From assembly GCF_001442625.1 (NCBI RefSeq), contig NZ_LMZQ01000002.1, forward strand, positions 124,001 to 188,000: DNA of 64,000 bases. Reading direction: 5' to 3'. Origin of the DNA: Pedobacter ginsenosidimutans (GTDB taxonomy: Bacteria > Bacteroidota > Bacteroidia > Sphingobacteriales > Sphingobacteriaceae). The notes beneath the pieces were generated by a model. The model had not been told where the DNA came from. It was given only the letters and a program-made list of their open reading frames with translations, and ran no database searches. The position numbers and the translations under genes were made by a program. Below are positions 25,551-34,242 of the stretch, piece by piece. Each line of letters opens with the position of its first letter. The first letter of the stretch is position 1.

Positions 25551-27332
25551 CTAGCGATTGGATGGGATATTGATCTGAATAATAGTGCCCTCGTTCTTAA
25601 CACTACTGATTTCAAAATTACCTTTATAATAATTTACTCTCTTTTCGATATTTTCGAGCCCAAAACCCTTACTCGTTTTCTGCAGATCAAAGCCGAGCCC
25701 ATCATCAGTAAATTGAAAATGGTAATTTTTGGGATATTTATAAAGTTCGATGGTGATTAACTCAGCATTACCATGTTTAATGGCATTGTTTATAACCTCA
25801 AGTGCGATAAGATATAAATCGTAAATCCATTTTTCATCAATTTTATCAGGAAAATCATAACAGAAAAGCTCAATTTTTGCATCTGTTAAACCTGCGTTCA
25901 GGCTTGAGATCTGGCTTTGTAAACTAGATATCAAAGCACCTTCATCAAGTGCTTTCGGCAGTATTTTATGAGATATTTCTCTGATATCCTCGGCCAGTTC
26001 GTTTATGGTTTGCTTGGCAAGCCCAGCATTCTTCATGTCAAAAAGATGAATAATATGGGCAATTTTGCTACCTACATTGTCGTGAATAATGTTAGCGATG
26101 TTCCTCCGCTCACGCAGCTGAACCTCACTAATGGCCCTCAACGAACTTTCTTTTTCGAAAATAACCTGTTGCATCAGCTCGTTGTTCTTCAAAAAAATAT
26201 CAATGTAATTTCTTGATAAAACGTACCCGAACAAAAACACTTCATAAAGACTGATAAACAACATCCAATTATCGCCCAGCGATTTTGGAATAATTTCAAA
26301 TGTTTTTAAAATTAAACAGGCACCCCATACAAACTGTGGAGCAAAGGCAAGAAGTGCATAAATAGCCTGGGTTTTTTCAATTTTTAGATGTGTTAATGCC
26401 GCCCAGAAAAGTACGACGATAGAAGCCAGGAATATAATGTAGCCCAACACAAAAAAGTAGCGAAATTCAAAGTCCTTGTAAAACACCAATAAGGAAATCG
26501 AAATTAAAATCAGCAAAAAGTTTATGCCTCCCAGGACTATAATTAATTTGTGCTTAATGGGTTGATTTTCTTTCAGCTTTAAAAAATGTCCAAGAAAAAT
26601 ACTCAAAGCAATATACCAAAGCGCTCCAGTGAAAACCCTGCACTCGCTAAAAAACCTAAACTCGGGAAATAAAACATGCTTAGCGAAATTGGTTGTAATC
26701 GCCGTATAAAAGGCCGTTAGTATAGAATAACCAATGTAATAAACATAAAGTCTGTCTTTAGTCATGAAAAACAATATTCCATTGATCATGAGCAGCAAAA
26801 ACACCATCCCGATAAAAAAGGAAGTCAATGCTGTTTTTTGAGATGATTTGCCTTCCAAATAAGCCTGATCTTCCAAACTATAAGAAAAATCTAAATAGGA
26901 AGTTTCTTTTTTAACCCGTACCCAAAGTAACCTTTCTTCACCTGGCTGCAGATTAAGCTCAAATGCCAGGGTTTCAATAAACGGACTCTGGCTAATCGTT
27001 CTATCTCCAATGGTTTTAATTAATCTACCATCATAAAGGCTAAGACTATCGATATGGTTATTGTTAAAACATAACCATGTTTTGGCACTTTGTGAAGCAC
27101 TTAAATTTTTCACAATAAATCTGCACCATACGGCTGCATCTTTATTATAGCCGATATTAACCTTGCTATTCTGCTTAAACGGCTGAAATTTTTGTTGTTG
27201 GAGCGTCCTGCTCGTCCATGATGAATTTTGGTCTACAGTATAGCTGGATACTACCGATATTGATTTGTTTGTGGTTTGTGCACAAGAGAGTAGCGGGAAT
27301 AGCAAAAAGCTAATCAAGTAAATTATTCTCAT
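25551..27332 (-). CDS. 7TMR-DISM sensor histidine kinase
   Basis: 593 residues from the ATG at 27332; a TTG six bases upstream is less likely. It has a signal peptide (ending near SCAQ), an extracellular 7TMR-DISM beta domain (about 25-170) and seven membrane helices (about 183-390). Next comes a dimerisation helix with the phospho-acceptor His in RRNIANIIHDNVGSK, and a HATPase domain with the N box EVINNAIKHG and DDGLGFD, KGFGLENI. The kinase core is of the HisKA_3/NarX-like type that pairs with LuxR-type regulators. Its start overlaps the end of the response regulator gene by 23 bases, so the two are translationally coupled. The ligand is unknown. Confidence 0.92.
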   Translation of the reverse strand: MRIIYLISFLLFPLLSCAQTTNKSISVVSSYTVDQNSSWTSRTLQQQKFQPFKQNSKVNIGYNKDAAVWCRFIVKNLSASQSAKTWLCFNNNHIDSLSLYDGRLIKTIGDRTISQSPFIETLAFELNLQPGEERLLWVRVKKETSYLDFSYSLEDQAYLEGKSSQKTALTSFFIGMVFLLLMINGILFFMTKDRLYVYYIGYSILTAFYTAITTNFAKHVLFPEFRFFSECRVFTGALWYIALSIFLGHFLKLKENQPIKHKLIIVLGGINFLLILISISLLVFYKDFEFRYFFVLGYIIFLASIVVLFWAALTHLKIEKTQAIYALLAFAPQFVWGACLILKTFEIIPKSLGDNWMLFISLYEVFLFGYVLSRNYIDIFLKNNELMQQVIFEKESSLRAISEVQLRERRNIANIIHDNVGSKIAHIIHLFDMKNAGLAKQTINELAEDIREISHKILPKALDEGALISSLQSQISSLNAGLTDAKIELFCYDFPDKIDEKWIYDLYLIALEVINNAIKHGNAELITIELYKYPKNYHFQFTDDGLGFDLQKTSKGFGLENIEKRVNYYKGNFEISSVKNEGTIIQINIPSNR

Positions 27333-27945
27333 GAGCAAACTTAATGAGCGAACTGCTGTTGTTGATTTCCAACTTCCGGTGGATGTTCTTCCGATGGGTA
27401 GTTACGGTTGTTATGCTGATAAATAGGACTTCAGCAATTTCTTTACTGGTTAATCCTTTGATGATTAATTTAATAATTTCCTTTTCCTGTCTGGATATCC
27501 GGAATTTATTGACAATTGAACCATCAATGGCACTATACACACTCTCGCCTTTTTTATAACTTTTATTGGTATAAAACGTTGTGTCATTATTTGATTCGAT
27601 AACACAAACAAGCTCTTCGGCAGGTGTTTCTTTTTTCAGGAAAGCATTTACACCCAGTTTCTTTGCCTTTTGAATCAGAAAATCTTCATAATAAGCTGTA
27701 AGAACAATTATTTTGGTGTTTTTCAGTTGAGATTTGAACTCTTCAATCAAAACAAATCCATCAAAGTGGTTAATATTTAAATCACAAATGAAAACATCAG
27801 GAATGTTTTGCATTAAATGGTTTCTGCAGGAATGTACATCGCTGAATTTAAAAATGACATAGTTGTTCCCGGTATTTTTAAGCAATTCGGAAATGCCGTT
27901 TAAAAAAAGTAAATGGTCATCACAAATGACGATCTGTTTGGGCAT
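27310..27945 (-). CDS. LuxR/NarL-type response regulator
   Basis: 211 residues. The receiver domain (about 1-120) has the acidic pair in VICDDH, the phospho-acceptor Asp in VFICDLNINHFDG and the conserved Lys in AFLKKETP. The C-terminal LuxR helix-turn-helix (about 145-211) reads ISRQEKEIIKLIIKGLTSKE, then ITTVTTHRKNIHRKL. It leads the operon with the kinase. A C-terminal domain remnant of similar sequence lies at 43023-43115. Its DNA site is unknown; the ATACCC-N6-GGGTAT palindromes are candidates. Confidence 0.95.
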   Translation of the reverse strand: MPKQIVICDDHLLFLNGISELLKNTGNNYVIFKFSDVHSCRNHLMQNIPDVFICDLNINHFDGFVLIEEFKSQLKNTKIIVLTAYYEDFLIQKAKKLGVNAFLKKETPAEELVCVIESNNDTTFYTNKSYKKGESVYSAIDGSIVNKFRISRQEKEIIKLIIKGLTSKEIAEVLFISITTVTTHRKNIHRKLEINNSSSLIKFAHENNLLD

Positions 27946-28009
27946 ATTATCGGGAACTAGAAGCGTTTCTCCTAAAATAGAATTTACCTTTATAATTTAC
28001 AAGGAAATT

Positions 28010-28684
28010 TTATTCCAAAAGGTCAGGACGGCGGGTTTTAGTTCGCTCCAATGCCTGTTCGTGCCTCCATTCGTTCACCTTAGCTTCATGACCGCTTAAT
28101 AAAACATCTGGCACCTTATGTCCACGCCAGTCTGCCGGGCGGGTATAAACCGGTGCATCAAGCAGTTCTCCCTGAAAGCTATCAGATAGAGCAGAAGTCT
28201 CATCATTTAAAACCCCTGGGATTAAACGCACAACAGCATCTACCACAATTGCAGCAGGCAGCTCTCCTCCACTCAAAACATAATCACCAACCGATATCTC
28301 CCTCGTTACAAAGATATCTCTTATACGCTGATCTATGCCCTTATAATGGCCGCATAAAATAATGATGTTCTTTTTAATAGAAAGTTCGTTAGCTGTGCTC
28401 TGGTTTAAAGTAACGCCATCAGGGCTCATGAAAATAATTTCATCGTATTCTCTTTCTGCCTGAAGCTTTTCGATACAGGCCGCAAAAGGCTCAATACTCA
28501 TTACCATACCGCTCCCCCCGCCATACTGGTAATCGTCTACACTTTTTTGTTTGTTGGTGGCATAATCCCTCAGGTTATGAACAACAATTTCGGCTATGCC
28601 TTTTTTTTGCGCACGTTGCAAAATAGAATGAGCAAACGGACTTTCCAATAAAGCGGGCAAAACTGTTATAATATCGAAACGCAT
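28010..28684 (-). CDS. trmD: tRNA (guanine-37-N1)-methyltransferase
   Basis: Methylates G37 of tRNAs reading CNN and GGN-type codons, preventing frameshifts; uses S-adenosylmethionine. The ATG at 28684 ([17 protein letters not shown]) gives 224 residues, the usual length. An in-frame extension to 28747 encodes repeat-like sequence and is rejected. The trefoil-knot motifs [11 protein letters not shown] and [22 protein letters not shown] are intact. It lies downstream of rimM, separated by a broken XRE gene. Confidence 0.97.
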   Translation of the reverse strand: MRFDIITVLPALLESPFAHSILQRAQKKGIAEIVVHNLRDYATNKQKSVDDYQYGGGSGMVMSIEPFAACIEKLQAEREYDEIIFMSPDGVTLNQSTANELSIKKNIIILCGHYKGIDQRIRDIFVTREISVGDYVLSGGELPAAIVVDAVVRLIPGVLNDETSALSDSFQGELLDAPVYTRPADWRGHKVPDVLLSGHEAKVNEWRHEQALERTKTRRPDLLE

Positions 28685-28746
28685 AACGCAAAGGTAAGTC
28701 TTTAGTCTGAAGTCTCTAGTCCGAAGGCGATTTTTTGAGGGGATCA

Positions 28747-28934
28747 TTAGTCTCCTTCTTCTAAATCGAATATTTCCTCGACCGGTTGATTAAAAACCCT
28801 TGCCATTTTTTAAAGCCAATACTGTTGATGGGATATACTTTCCTGATTCGATCGTATTAATGGTCTGCCTCGAAACCCGGATCAGGCCTGCAAGTTCTGC
28901 CTGTGTAATGTTTTTAATGGCAATTGTTTTATTT
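28747..28934 (-). pseudogene. Broken XRE-family regulator gene (YozG-like)
   Basis: Read on the minus strand, 28934 to 28812 encodes [20 protein letters not shown] and on to STVLALK, the helix-turn-helix of the small (about 65-residue) XRE regulators. At a run of six T on the plus strand (28806-28811) the frame shifts by one base, and the rest, [19 protein letters not shown], continues to the stop at 28747. The start is also damaged: no ATG is in frame, an in-frame TAA lies just upstream and four or five residues before KNITQ seem deleted. One frameshift could be a sequencing error in the homopolymer; the missing start argues for true decay. Confidence 0.8.
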
Positions 28935-28978
28935 TACAAAAACACACTTAACAGTAATAAGAAAATATTTTTAATTTT

Positions 28979-29506
28979 TTAGCTTTCCAGATAAATATCC
29001 AGCAAACCTTGCGGTAAATCGAGGGTTAGTGTTTTTTCATCCTCATCGTATTCTACAATGAAATCTTCATTTAGCGGGAACAGGATTTCGGTTTCTTTAT
29101 ACATCACTGTTGCGACAAATTGTTGCGGATATTCGTTTACTTCCAAAATTTCGCCCAATTCGCCCAAAGTTTCATCTATTGCTAAATAGCCTTTAAAATC
29201 GGTATAGAAAAATTCTCCTTCTTCTCGTTCGGGCATTTGCGATAGGGGCAGGTATAATTTCTTTTTTAACAGCGGCTGCACTTTATCGATATGATCAGCA
29301 TCATCAAAATTAAAGTAGCCTGTTTTATTGGCCTGCAGTTTTGCCGAAGCCACAAAATAAGGCACAAGCTTACCGTTCATATCGGCAAATACCACATCAA
29401 ATTCGAGTTGTTCGTATTCATCAAATTCGAAAAATACCTGAACTTCTCCCTTTAAACCCCGTGTTTTGGTAACGTAACCTATATAAAATGCTTCTTCGTG
29501 TTTCAT
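28979..29506 (-). CDS. rimM: 16S rRNA processing/ribosome maturation factor RimM
   Basis: Helps late assembly of the 30S head and binds ribosomal protein S19. 175 residues. The N-terminal RimM domain opens with FYIGYVTKTRGLKGEVQVFF; the PRC-barrel half follows at about 95-175 (EGEFFYTDFKGYLAIDE, then LTLDLPQGLLDIYLES at the end). It lies between rpsP and trmD as in the classical operon, but a terminator and dispersed repeat separate it from rpsP. Confidence 0.95.
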   Translation of the reverse strand: MKHEEAFYIGYVTKTRGLKGEVQVFFEFDEYEQLEFDVVFADMNGKLVPYFVASAKLQANKTGYFNFDDADHIDKVQPLLKKKLYLPLSQMPEREEGEFFYTDFKGYLAIDETLGELGEILEVNEYPQQFVATVMYKETEILFPLNEDFIVEYDEDEKTLTLDLPQGLLDIYLES

Positions 29507-29520
29507 ACCCCAAATTAAAC

Positions 29521-29610
29521 GTCACCCTAACCTGTAGCATAGCGAAAAGCTACGCAGTAATTTATTTCAGGGTCTTCCCAGAAAGATGCTGAAACAAGTT
29601 CAGCATGACG
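29521..29610. repeat. Dispersed repeat between rpsP and rimM
   Basis: Begins GTCACCCTAACCTG and ends AAGTTCAGCATGAC; the middle has ATTTATTTCAGGGTCTTCC and AAAGATGCTGAAAC. The ends and middle match the elements at 22945-23060 and 1972-2010. It lies inside what is a single operon in many bacteria. Confidence 0.65.
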
Positions 29611-29621
29611 AACTGTAAATA

Positions 29622-29654
29622 AAAATAGCGTTCCGAAATTCGGAACGCTATTTT
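29622..29654 (-). terminator. Strong intrinsic terminator after rpsP
   Basis: AAAATAGCGTTCCGAA and TTCGGAACGCTATTTT form a 16-bp perfect stem. On the minus strand a TTTTTATTT run follows. It lies 20 bases after the rpsP stop and would cut rpsP transcription off from rimM. Confidence 0.85.
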
Positions 29655-29674
29655 ATAAGACAAAATAATTAAAA

Positions 29675-30247
29675 TTATTCTGCTCCTTCTTCTTTAGTAG
29701 CTTCTGCTGCAGGAGCTTCTTCAGTTGCTTCAGCTTCAACAGCTGGTGCTTCTTCTGTAGCTTCTTCTTCAACAACTTCTTCTGCAACTGGTGCATTTTT
29801 AGCTGCGATAGCTGCTGCTTTATCTTCTTTTTTCTTAGCTTCTGCTGCTAACGCTGCTTTACGCGCATCTGCTTTAGAAGTAGCTAAACCTTCTGATTTA
29901 CCAGAAATTTTACCTGCTTTAACATCTAACCAAGCTGCAAATTTTTCATCTGCCTGTTCTTGAGTTAAAGCTCCTTTTTTAACACCACCTTCTAAGTGTT
30001 TTTTGTATAAAACACCTTTGTAAGAAAGGATAGCACGAGCAGTATCAGTAGGTTGTGCACCACTGTTTACCCAAGCTAAAGTTTTTTCGAAGTTAATTTC
30101 GATGGTTGCAGGATTGGTGTTCGGGTTGTAAGAACCTAAACGCTCAATAAATTTACCATCACGTGGAGAGCGAGAATCTGCTACCACAACGTGGAAAAAA
30201 GGTTTTCCTTTTTTACCGAATCTTTGCAATCTGATTTTAGTTGCCAT
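29675..30247 (-). CDS. rpsP: 30S ribosomal protein S16 with long acidic/alanine-rich tail
   Basis: 190 residues. The S16 core is in the first 80 or so: [20 protein letters not shown], then [20 protein letters not shown]. The rest is a lysine-rich stretch followed by about 55 residues made almost wholly of Ala, Glu, Val and Pro. S16 is about 80-90 residues in Escherichia coli; the long tail is seen in many Bacteroidota S16 proteins and its role is unknown. The tail codes by repeated GCW/GAA codons, which gives the low-complexity DNA at 29680-29850. Confidence 0.97.
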   Translation of the reverse strand: MATKIRLQRFGKKGKPFFHVVVADSRSPRDGKFIERLGSYNPNTNPATIEINFEKTLAWVNSGAQPTDTARAILSYKGVLYKKHLEGGVKKGALTQEQADEKFAAWLDVKAGKISGKSEGLATSKADARKAALAAEAKKKEDKAAAIAAKNAPVAEEVVEEEATEEAPAVEAEATEEAPAAEATKEEGAE

Positions 30248-30390
30248 TTCTTTTTGTATTTATGTATTCAACATAGTTCCCGGAGCTTCATGCTGCGGGG
30301 CTGCAAAGATAACTAAAATACTGTAAATTAAAAACATAGTTTAATTTCTTTGTTTTCAGGATATTTGCGCCGAAATATTTGCAGATACAA

Positions 30391-30912
30391 ATGGAAAGAA
30401 TTGCGATTGATATGGACGAGGTAATTGCCGATGCCATTGGAAAATTCATTAAACTATATAACCGGGATTTTAACGTTCCTTTAGACTTAAAAATTGATGC
30501 CGGAAACGAAATCTATCACCATGTTCCGCAAGATGTTAACCAGAAATGGTTCGAATATATAAACGAGCCTGGTTTTTTCCGCGATCTTGAGGTTATTGCT
30601 GATAGCCAACGGGTAATTAAGGCTTTACAGGAGAAGTATGATGTTTATATTGTTTCGGCGGCGATGGAGTTCCGTAATTCATTGGTTGATAAGTACGATT
30701 GGATGGCCGAACATTTTCCTTTCATCGATTGGCAGCATATTATGTTCTGCGGAAATAAAATTGTGAATGTTGATATTATAATCGACGACCGTATTAAAAA
30801 CTTTGTGAATTTTGCCGGCAGGCCATTGTTATTTACCTCACCACATAATTTACTTGTAACTGAATACGAACGTGTAAATACCTGGGAGGAAGTAGCGGGC
30901 TTATTACTATAA
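30391..30912 (+). CDS. 5'(3')-deoxyribonucleotidase-like HAD phosphatase
   Basis: 173 residues from the ATG at 30391 (MERIAIDMDEVIADAI). The TTG four codons upstream is less likely. The HAD motif I is DMDEV (Asp7 and Asp9); VSAAMEF carries motif II and DDRIKNF with an aspartate pair motif IV. This matches the NT5C family (YorS/YqfW-like), which dephosphorylates deoxyribonucleoside monophosphates. It is divergent from rpsP and followed by a perfect palindrome. Confidence 0.9.
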   Translation: MERIAIDMDEVIADAIGKFIKLYNRDFNVPLDLKIDAGNEIYHHVPQDVNQKWFEYINEPGFFRDLEVIADSQRVIKALQEKYDVYIVSAAMEFRNSLVDKYDWMAEHFPFIDWQHIMFCGNKIVNVDIIIDDRIKNFVNFAGRPLLFTSPHNLLVTEYERVNTWEEVAGLLL

Positions 30913-30917
30913 TATTA

Positions 30918-30953
30918 ATTCATAGGGGTCGACTTAAGTCGACGCCTATGAAT
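30918..30953. terminator. Palindrome between convergent genes, likely terminator
   Basis: A 36-base palindrome with a single mismatch, ATTCATAGG...CCTATGAAT around the core GTCGACTTAAGTCGAC. It lies between the stop codons of the nucleotidase gene and the VIT gene. There is no strong T run, so its terminator role is likely but not certain. Confidence 0.6.
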
Positions 30954-30973
30954 GCAATTAATCAATATAATCC

Positions 30974-33900
30974 CTAAAAATTAAATTCCCCCACCAGGTT
31001 TCCACCACTACTTCCAGCCGCCATAGGCAATACAATTACTTTCCGCTGCTGTTTGCCTGTGGCATATCGGGTATAAATCTCGGCAGTTACGGTTGTTGGT
31101 CCGCTGATGTTAATCTGCCGATCACCGTAATAGTTAACTTCGATTTTATATTTTCCCTTTATTGCTTTTTTGATCATAAATTGCTCAGGGCCATAACCTG
31201 AAGTAAAATCGTTGCTGATCCTGCCGCCTATTTTTGTTCTCGAATTTCCATAAAATCCCTTTTCACCAGTTGGGTCGGTTAACCAGAGATCGATATCGGT
31301 ATCATTTTTATTCCAGTTGAGTACTACGCGCACATCTACTGGCAAAGGCTGGATTAATCGCTTATCAATCCCTTTTGTACTCAAGATATTGCCATGTTTG
31401 GCAATCAGGTTATTGATTTCAGATATTACAATCTCCTCAATTCCTTGGTCTCTGTCGGCAATCTGGCTGTTATAACTTTGGGTAAGTACCTTATACAAGT
31501 TGTCCAATGCGGTTTGATATTGCCCATTATCTGCCAGGGCTAAAGCATAATCTCGGTAACTTTGAGCATCCATTGGTCGCCACTGCAAAACTTTTTCGGT
31601 GATAAAAATCTCATCCTTATAATTACCCGTTTGTTTTAATTTGTAAGCCAGTGTTTTGTACAGATCGGCATTTTCCAGCTCCAGATCAGCAATATTACTT
31701 AAAATGCTCAGTGCCCTAACGCTATCTTTCTGTTGGTAAAACCAATTGGCCACATCGAAATAAAACATAGGTGTACTGATGTATTTCGGGCGTATTTTCA
31801 AATAAGCCTGATAAGCACTGTCTGGTTTTCCAACGAGGTTTTTCATGTAATCTTTATCACTTTTAAATTCAGGGATAACAATGGCGGGTTGTTTCGGAAA
31901 TGGCCTTGACTTTATTCCCCCAGCTTGAACACCCGCAACTTTACCCTCAAGAAAACCACTTGAACTCCCAATAATGGCATTGCTATAACTTTCGGACACC
32001 GTCGTCACGGATGCACTTAAGCTACTCCTTTTCTGCTGAGTAGCTTTCCCTACAACCACCACTTCATTTAATTGATTTGTTTCTTTATCTCTTCTGGCAG
32101 CTCCAGTAGCTGGGGCAAGAGCTACAGCTTGTGGCATAGGTGGAACTACCATTTCAGCTGCTTTCGCAGCTTCTCTTCGTGGCCCCTCACCAACAGGTTC
32201 AGCCATTACAATATTAGCACTAGGATCTCCATGTACATCCCTTTGCCCTGGATCAGGGTACCTCTCTTTATTCTTTCCTGGTTCTTTATAGTAGAAATCG
32301 GTATTCCACCAGGCTTTTAGTTCTTTGGTCATGGCTACCGCAGCATTGATCAAATCTTGCTTACGTTCTAAAATGGCCGTCCTCCGTTGCTTCAAAACCG
32401 CATTATAGGCTTGTTGCAATTCAACAGGGGGCATAATGTCATAACGTAAATAATCATCTAAGTTTTCTAAAACAATAAGGCTGGTATTACGGGTAACAAT
32501 ACCAAACTGTTTGCTCAAAACACTAATATCATCCTTATTATCTTCAAATTGAATGTCCATTTCAGCAATTTTCTTCTGCGCCCAAACACGGCTAACATCA
32601 ATACTGCTTAAAGTATGCTCAGTAGCATTTAACCGAACAACTTGTTCTGAAACAACAGTATTTCCAAAACCAAACTGCAATGTAAATTCCGTATTAAACT
32701 CATTCATAATACCGGCTAAAGAGAAATGTCCGTTTACATTTACTTTCATTGAAGGATAAGTTTGCCTTACATCTCCTCCGTTTTTTATGCCTAAAAACTG
32801 AAGGTTTTGCTGATTCAATTGTTTAAAAGCCTCGGCAACGGAAGTGGAATTGAGGTTTACAAATTGCCCTCCGGTTTTCATACTGATAAACTTTAATGTG
32901 CTATAATCTGCTTTAAGCGCTGTGTTGATACAATGAACCGGTTTATTTAAGCTAACCGTATTTTTTCCGAATGTTGATAGTCCGTCAGTAAATAAAATGT
33001 ATTCATCAGCGGGTATCGATCTTGCATTTATCGCGCTGAAATTCGTTCCACCGTCATAAACTAAATTTTTCAATTTCTCCCTCAATGCTGACCAGTTACC
33101 ACTCGAGATGACAAAAGTGCCTGCGTTCTTAAAGCCATTGTTAATCAGGCCTAACTGTATGGTTAAATTTTGTTTTTGTTTGATAATCAAATCCAGCAGT
33201 TCTATCTCCCGCTCTGTATTACGCTGAAGACCACTTAAAGAAACATCCCAGATCAAACCGATTTGGTTAGCCCACTGCTTTTGACGGGTATCGGTTTTAG
33301 GAAAAACATTAACCAAAAAATAATAACCTGATGATGCCTTTTGCATTTGTACCTCAGGCAGGTCATTCCGTTTGGGCAGATTAATAGTCAGCCCCTTTTT
33401 AGGCTTATAATTGCTTTTATTGATCTCTCCAACATAGGTATTTCCGTTGGCTTTTAAATCAAAACTGCCGTCTGGCTGTTCACCTAGTTCTGGTTTTACG
33501 ATACTTTCGAAAACAGTAGTTTTTAACGCAAAATTTTCAATGGCCTGGTTATAATCTAAAGGCAAGTGATACTTTAAAACATTTTTATTATTAAAACTTA
33601 ACTCTTCTTCATAACCTACAATTATGGTTCTGCTCCCATTTGCAGGTAAGGGGTAAATCCTGGTACGGAAATTATTTCCTTCTACTTTCTCCAATAAACC
33701 CGGATCAACTCTCCGCCGTTCAATGCTTTCGAAAACCTCCGTTGCTTTCGCTTTTTCTACCGGAACAGCCTCACGCATCTTTCCGTTTATATCTAAAGCG
33801 TAACGGCTAATGCTTACCCCTTCGGGCATGGGGAATGTTAATTCGCCCTCCAAAATGCGGTTACTGTTATTGTGGAAGGTCATCGTCATTACCGTTGTGG

Positions 33901-34066
33901 CAATATTTCCGGTAATCTGCACATCGATATTTAACTTTTTAAGTTTAATTGCATCTTTTTGCTCATTGGTTTCGGCCTGCTGTACCTTTAAAACAGGCAT
34001 TTGTGCCTGAACAAAAAATATAACCAATAATAAGGGAAGGATGAGTAAGGTTTTAGATGGTCTCAT
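30974..34066 (-). CDS. VIT/vWA/DUF2135 surface protein with TonB-plug-like insert
   Basis: 1030 residues with a signal peptide (LLILPLLLVIFFVQAQ). A VIT domain (about 35-160) has LTFPMPEGVSISRYALDING and the RRRVDPGLLEKVEGN stretch. A vWA-like domain (about 260-420) keeps the MIDAS form DVSLS. At about 662-715 a short segment, LNEVVVVGKATQQKRSSLSA to LEGKVAGVQ, closely resembles the start of a SusC/RagA TonB-receptor plug. TPR-like helices follow (about 785-890), then a DUF2135 beta domain (about 905-1010). It is alone on its strand. Adhesion or envelope sensing is plausible, but no function is established. Confidence 0.88.
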   Translation of the reverse strand: MRPSKTLLILPLLLVIFFVQAQMPVLKVQQAETNEQKDAIKLKKLNIDVQITGNIATTVMTMTFHNNSNRILEGELTFPMPEGVSISRYALDINGKMREAVPVEKAKATEVFESIERRRVDPGLLEKVEGNNFRTRIYPLPANGSRTIIVGYEEELSFNNKNVLKYHLPLDYNQAIENFALKTTVFESIVKPELGEQPDGSFDLKANGNTYVGEINKSNYKPKKGLTINLPKRNDLPEVQMQKASSGYYFLVNVFPKTDTRQKQWANQIGLIWDVSLSGLQRNTEREIELLDLIIKQKQNLTIQLGLINNGFKNAGTFVISSGNWSALREKLKNLVYDGGTNFSAINARSIPADEYILFTDGLSTFGKNTVSLNKPVHCINTALKADYSTLKFISMKTGGQFVNLNSTSVAEAFKQLNQQNLQFLGIKNGGDVRQTYPSMKVNVNGHFSLAGIMNEFNTEFTLQFGFGNTVVSEQVVRLNATEHTLSSIDVSRVWAQKKIAEMDIQFEDNKDDISVLSKQFGIVTRNTSLIVLENLDDYLRYDIMPPVELQQAYNAVLKQRRTAILERKQDLINAAVAMTKELKAWWNTDFYYKEPGKNKERYPDPGQRDVHGDPSANIVMAEPVGEGPRREAAKAAEMVVPPMPQAVALAPATGAARRDKETNQLNEVVVVGKATQQKRSSLSASVTTVSESYSNAIIGSSSGFLEGKVAGVQAGGIKSRPFPKQPAIVIPEFKSDKDYMKNLVGKPDSAYQAYLKIRPKYISTPMFYFDVANWFYQQKDSVRALSILSNIADLELENADLYKTLAYKLKQTGNYKDEIFITEKVLQWRPMDAQSYRDYALALADNGQYQTALDNLYKVLTQSYNSQIADRDQGIEEIVISEINNLIAKHGNILSTKGIDKRLIQPLPVDVRVVLNWNKNDTDIDLWLTDPTGEKGFYGNSRTKIGGRISNDFTSGYGPEQFMIKKAIKGKYKIEVNYYGDRQINISGPTTVTAEIYTRYATGKQQRKVIVLPMAAGSSGGNLVGEFNF

Positions 34067-34159
34067 AACTGTAATTTTAAATAGTGATGCAAAACCATTA
34101 GCGATTACATAAATTTATTTTCGGAGCCTTATCTTTTTTTTGCTTTAGGAAGTAAAAAA

Positions 34160-34214
34160 CATTTTAGAAAATCTAAAATGGGCTTTTCTAAAAAAATGTA
34201 ACATTTCTAAAAAA
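34160..34214. promoter_or_regulatory. Repeated TTTCTAAAA words in a divergent promoter region
   Basis: CATTTTAGA-AAA-TCTAAAATG is a perfect inverted repeat at 34160-34180. Two further copies of TTTCTAAAAAAA follow within 35 bases, up to the ybjQ start. The gap separates the divergent VIT and YbjQ genes and could hold an operator for either. Confidence 0.35.
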
Positions 34215-34242
34215 AATTGTTCTAATTATTAAAACTGAAACT

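Noticed and set aside
28685..28747. N-terminal extension of trmD by 21 residues
   Set aside because: The added residues are not conserved in the family, while the ATG at 28684 begins the conserved MRFDI.
28800..28982. 60-codon plus-strand frame opposite the rimM-trmD gap
   Set aside because: It is the antisense shadow of the broken XRE gene, which explains the sequence better.
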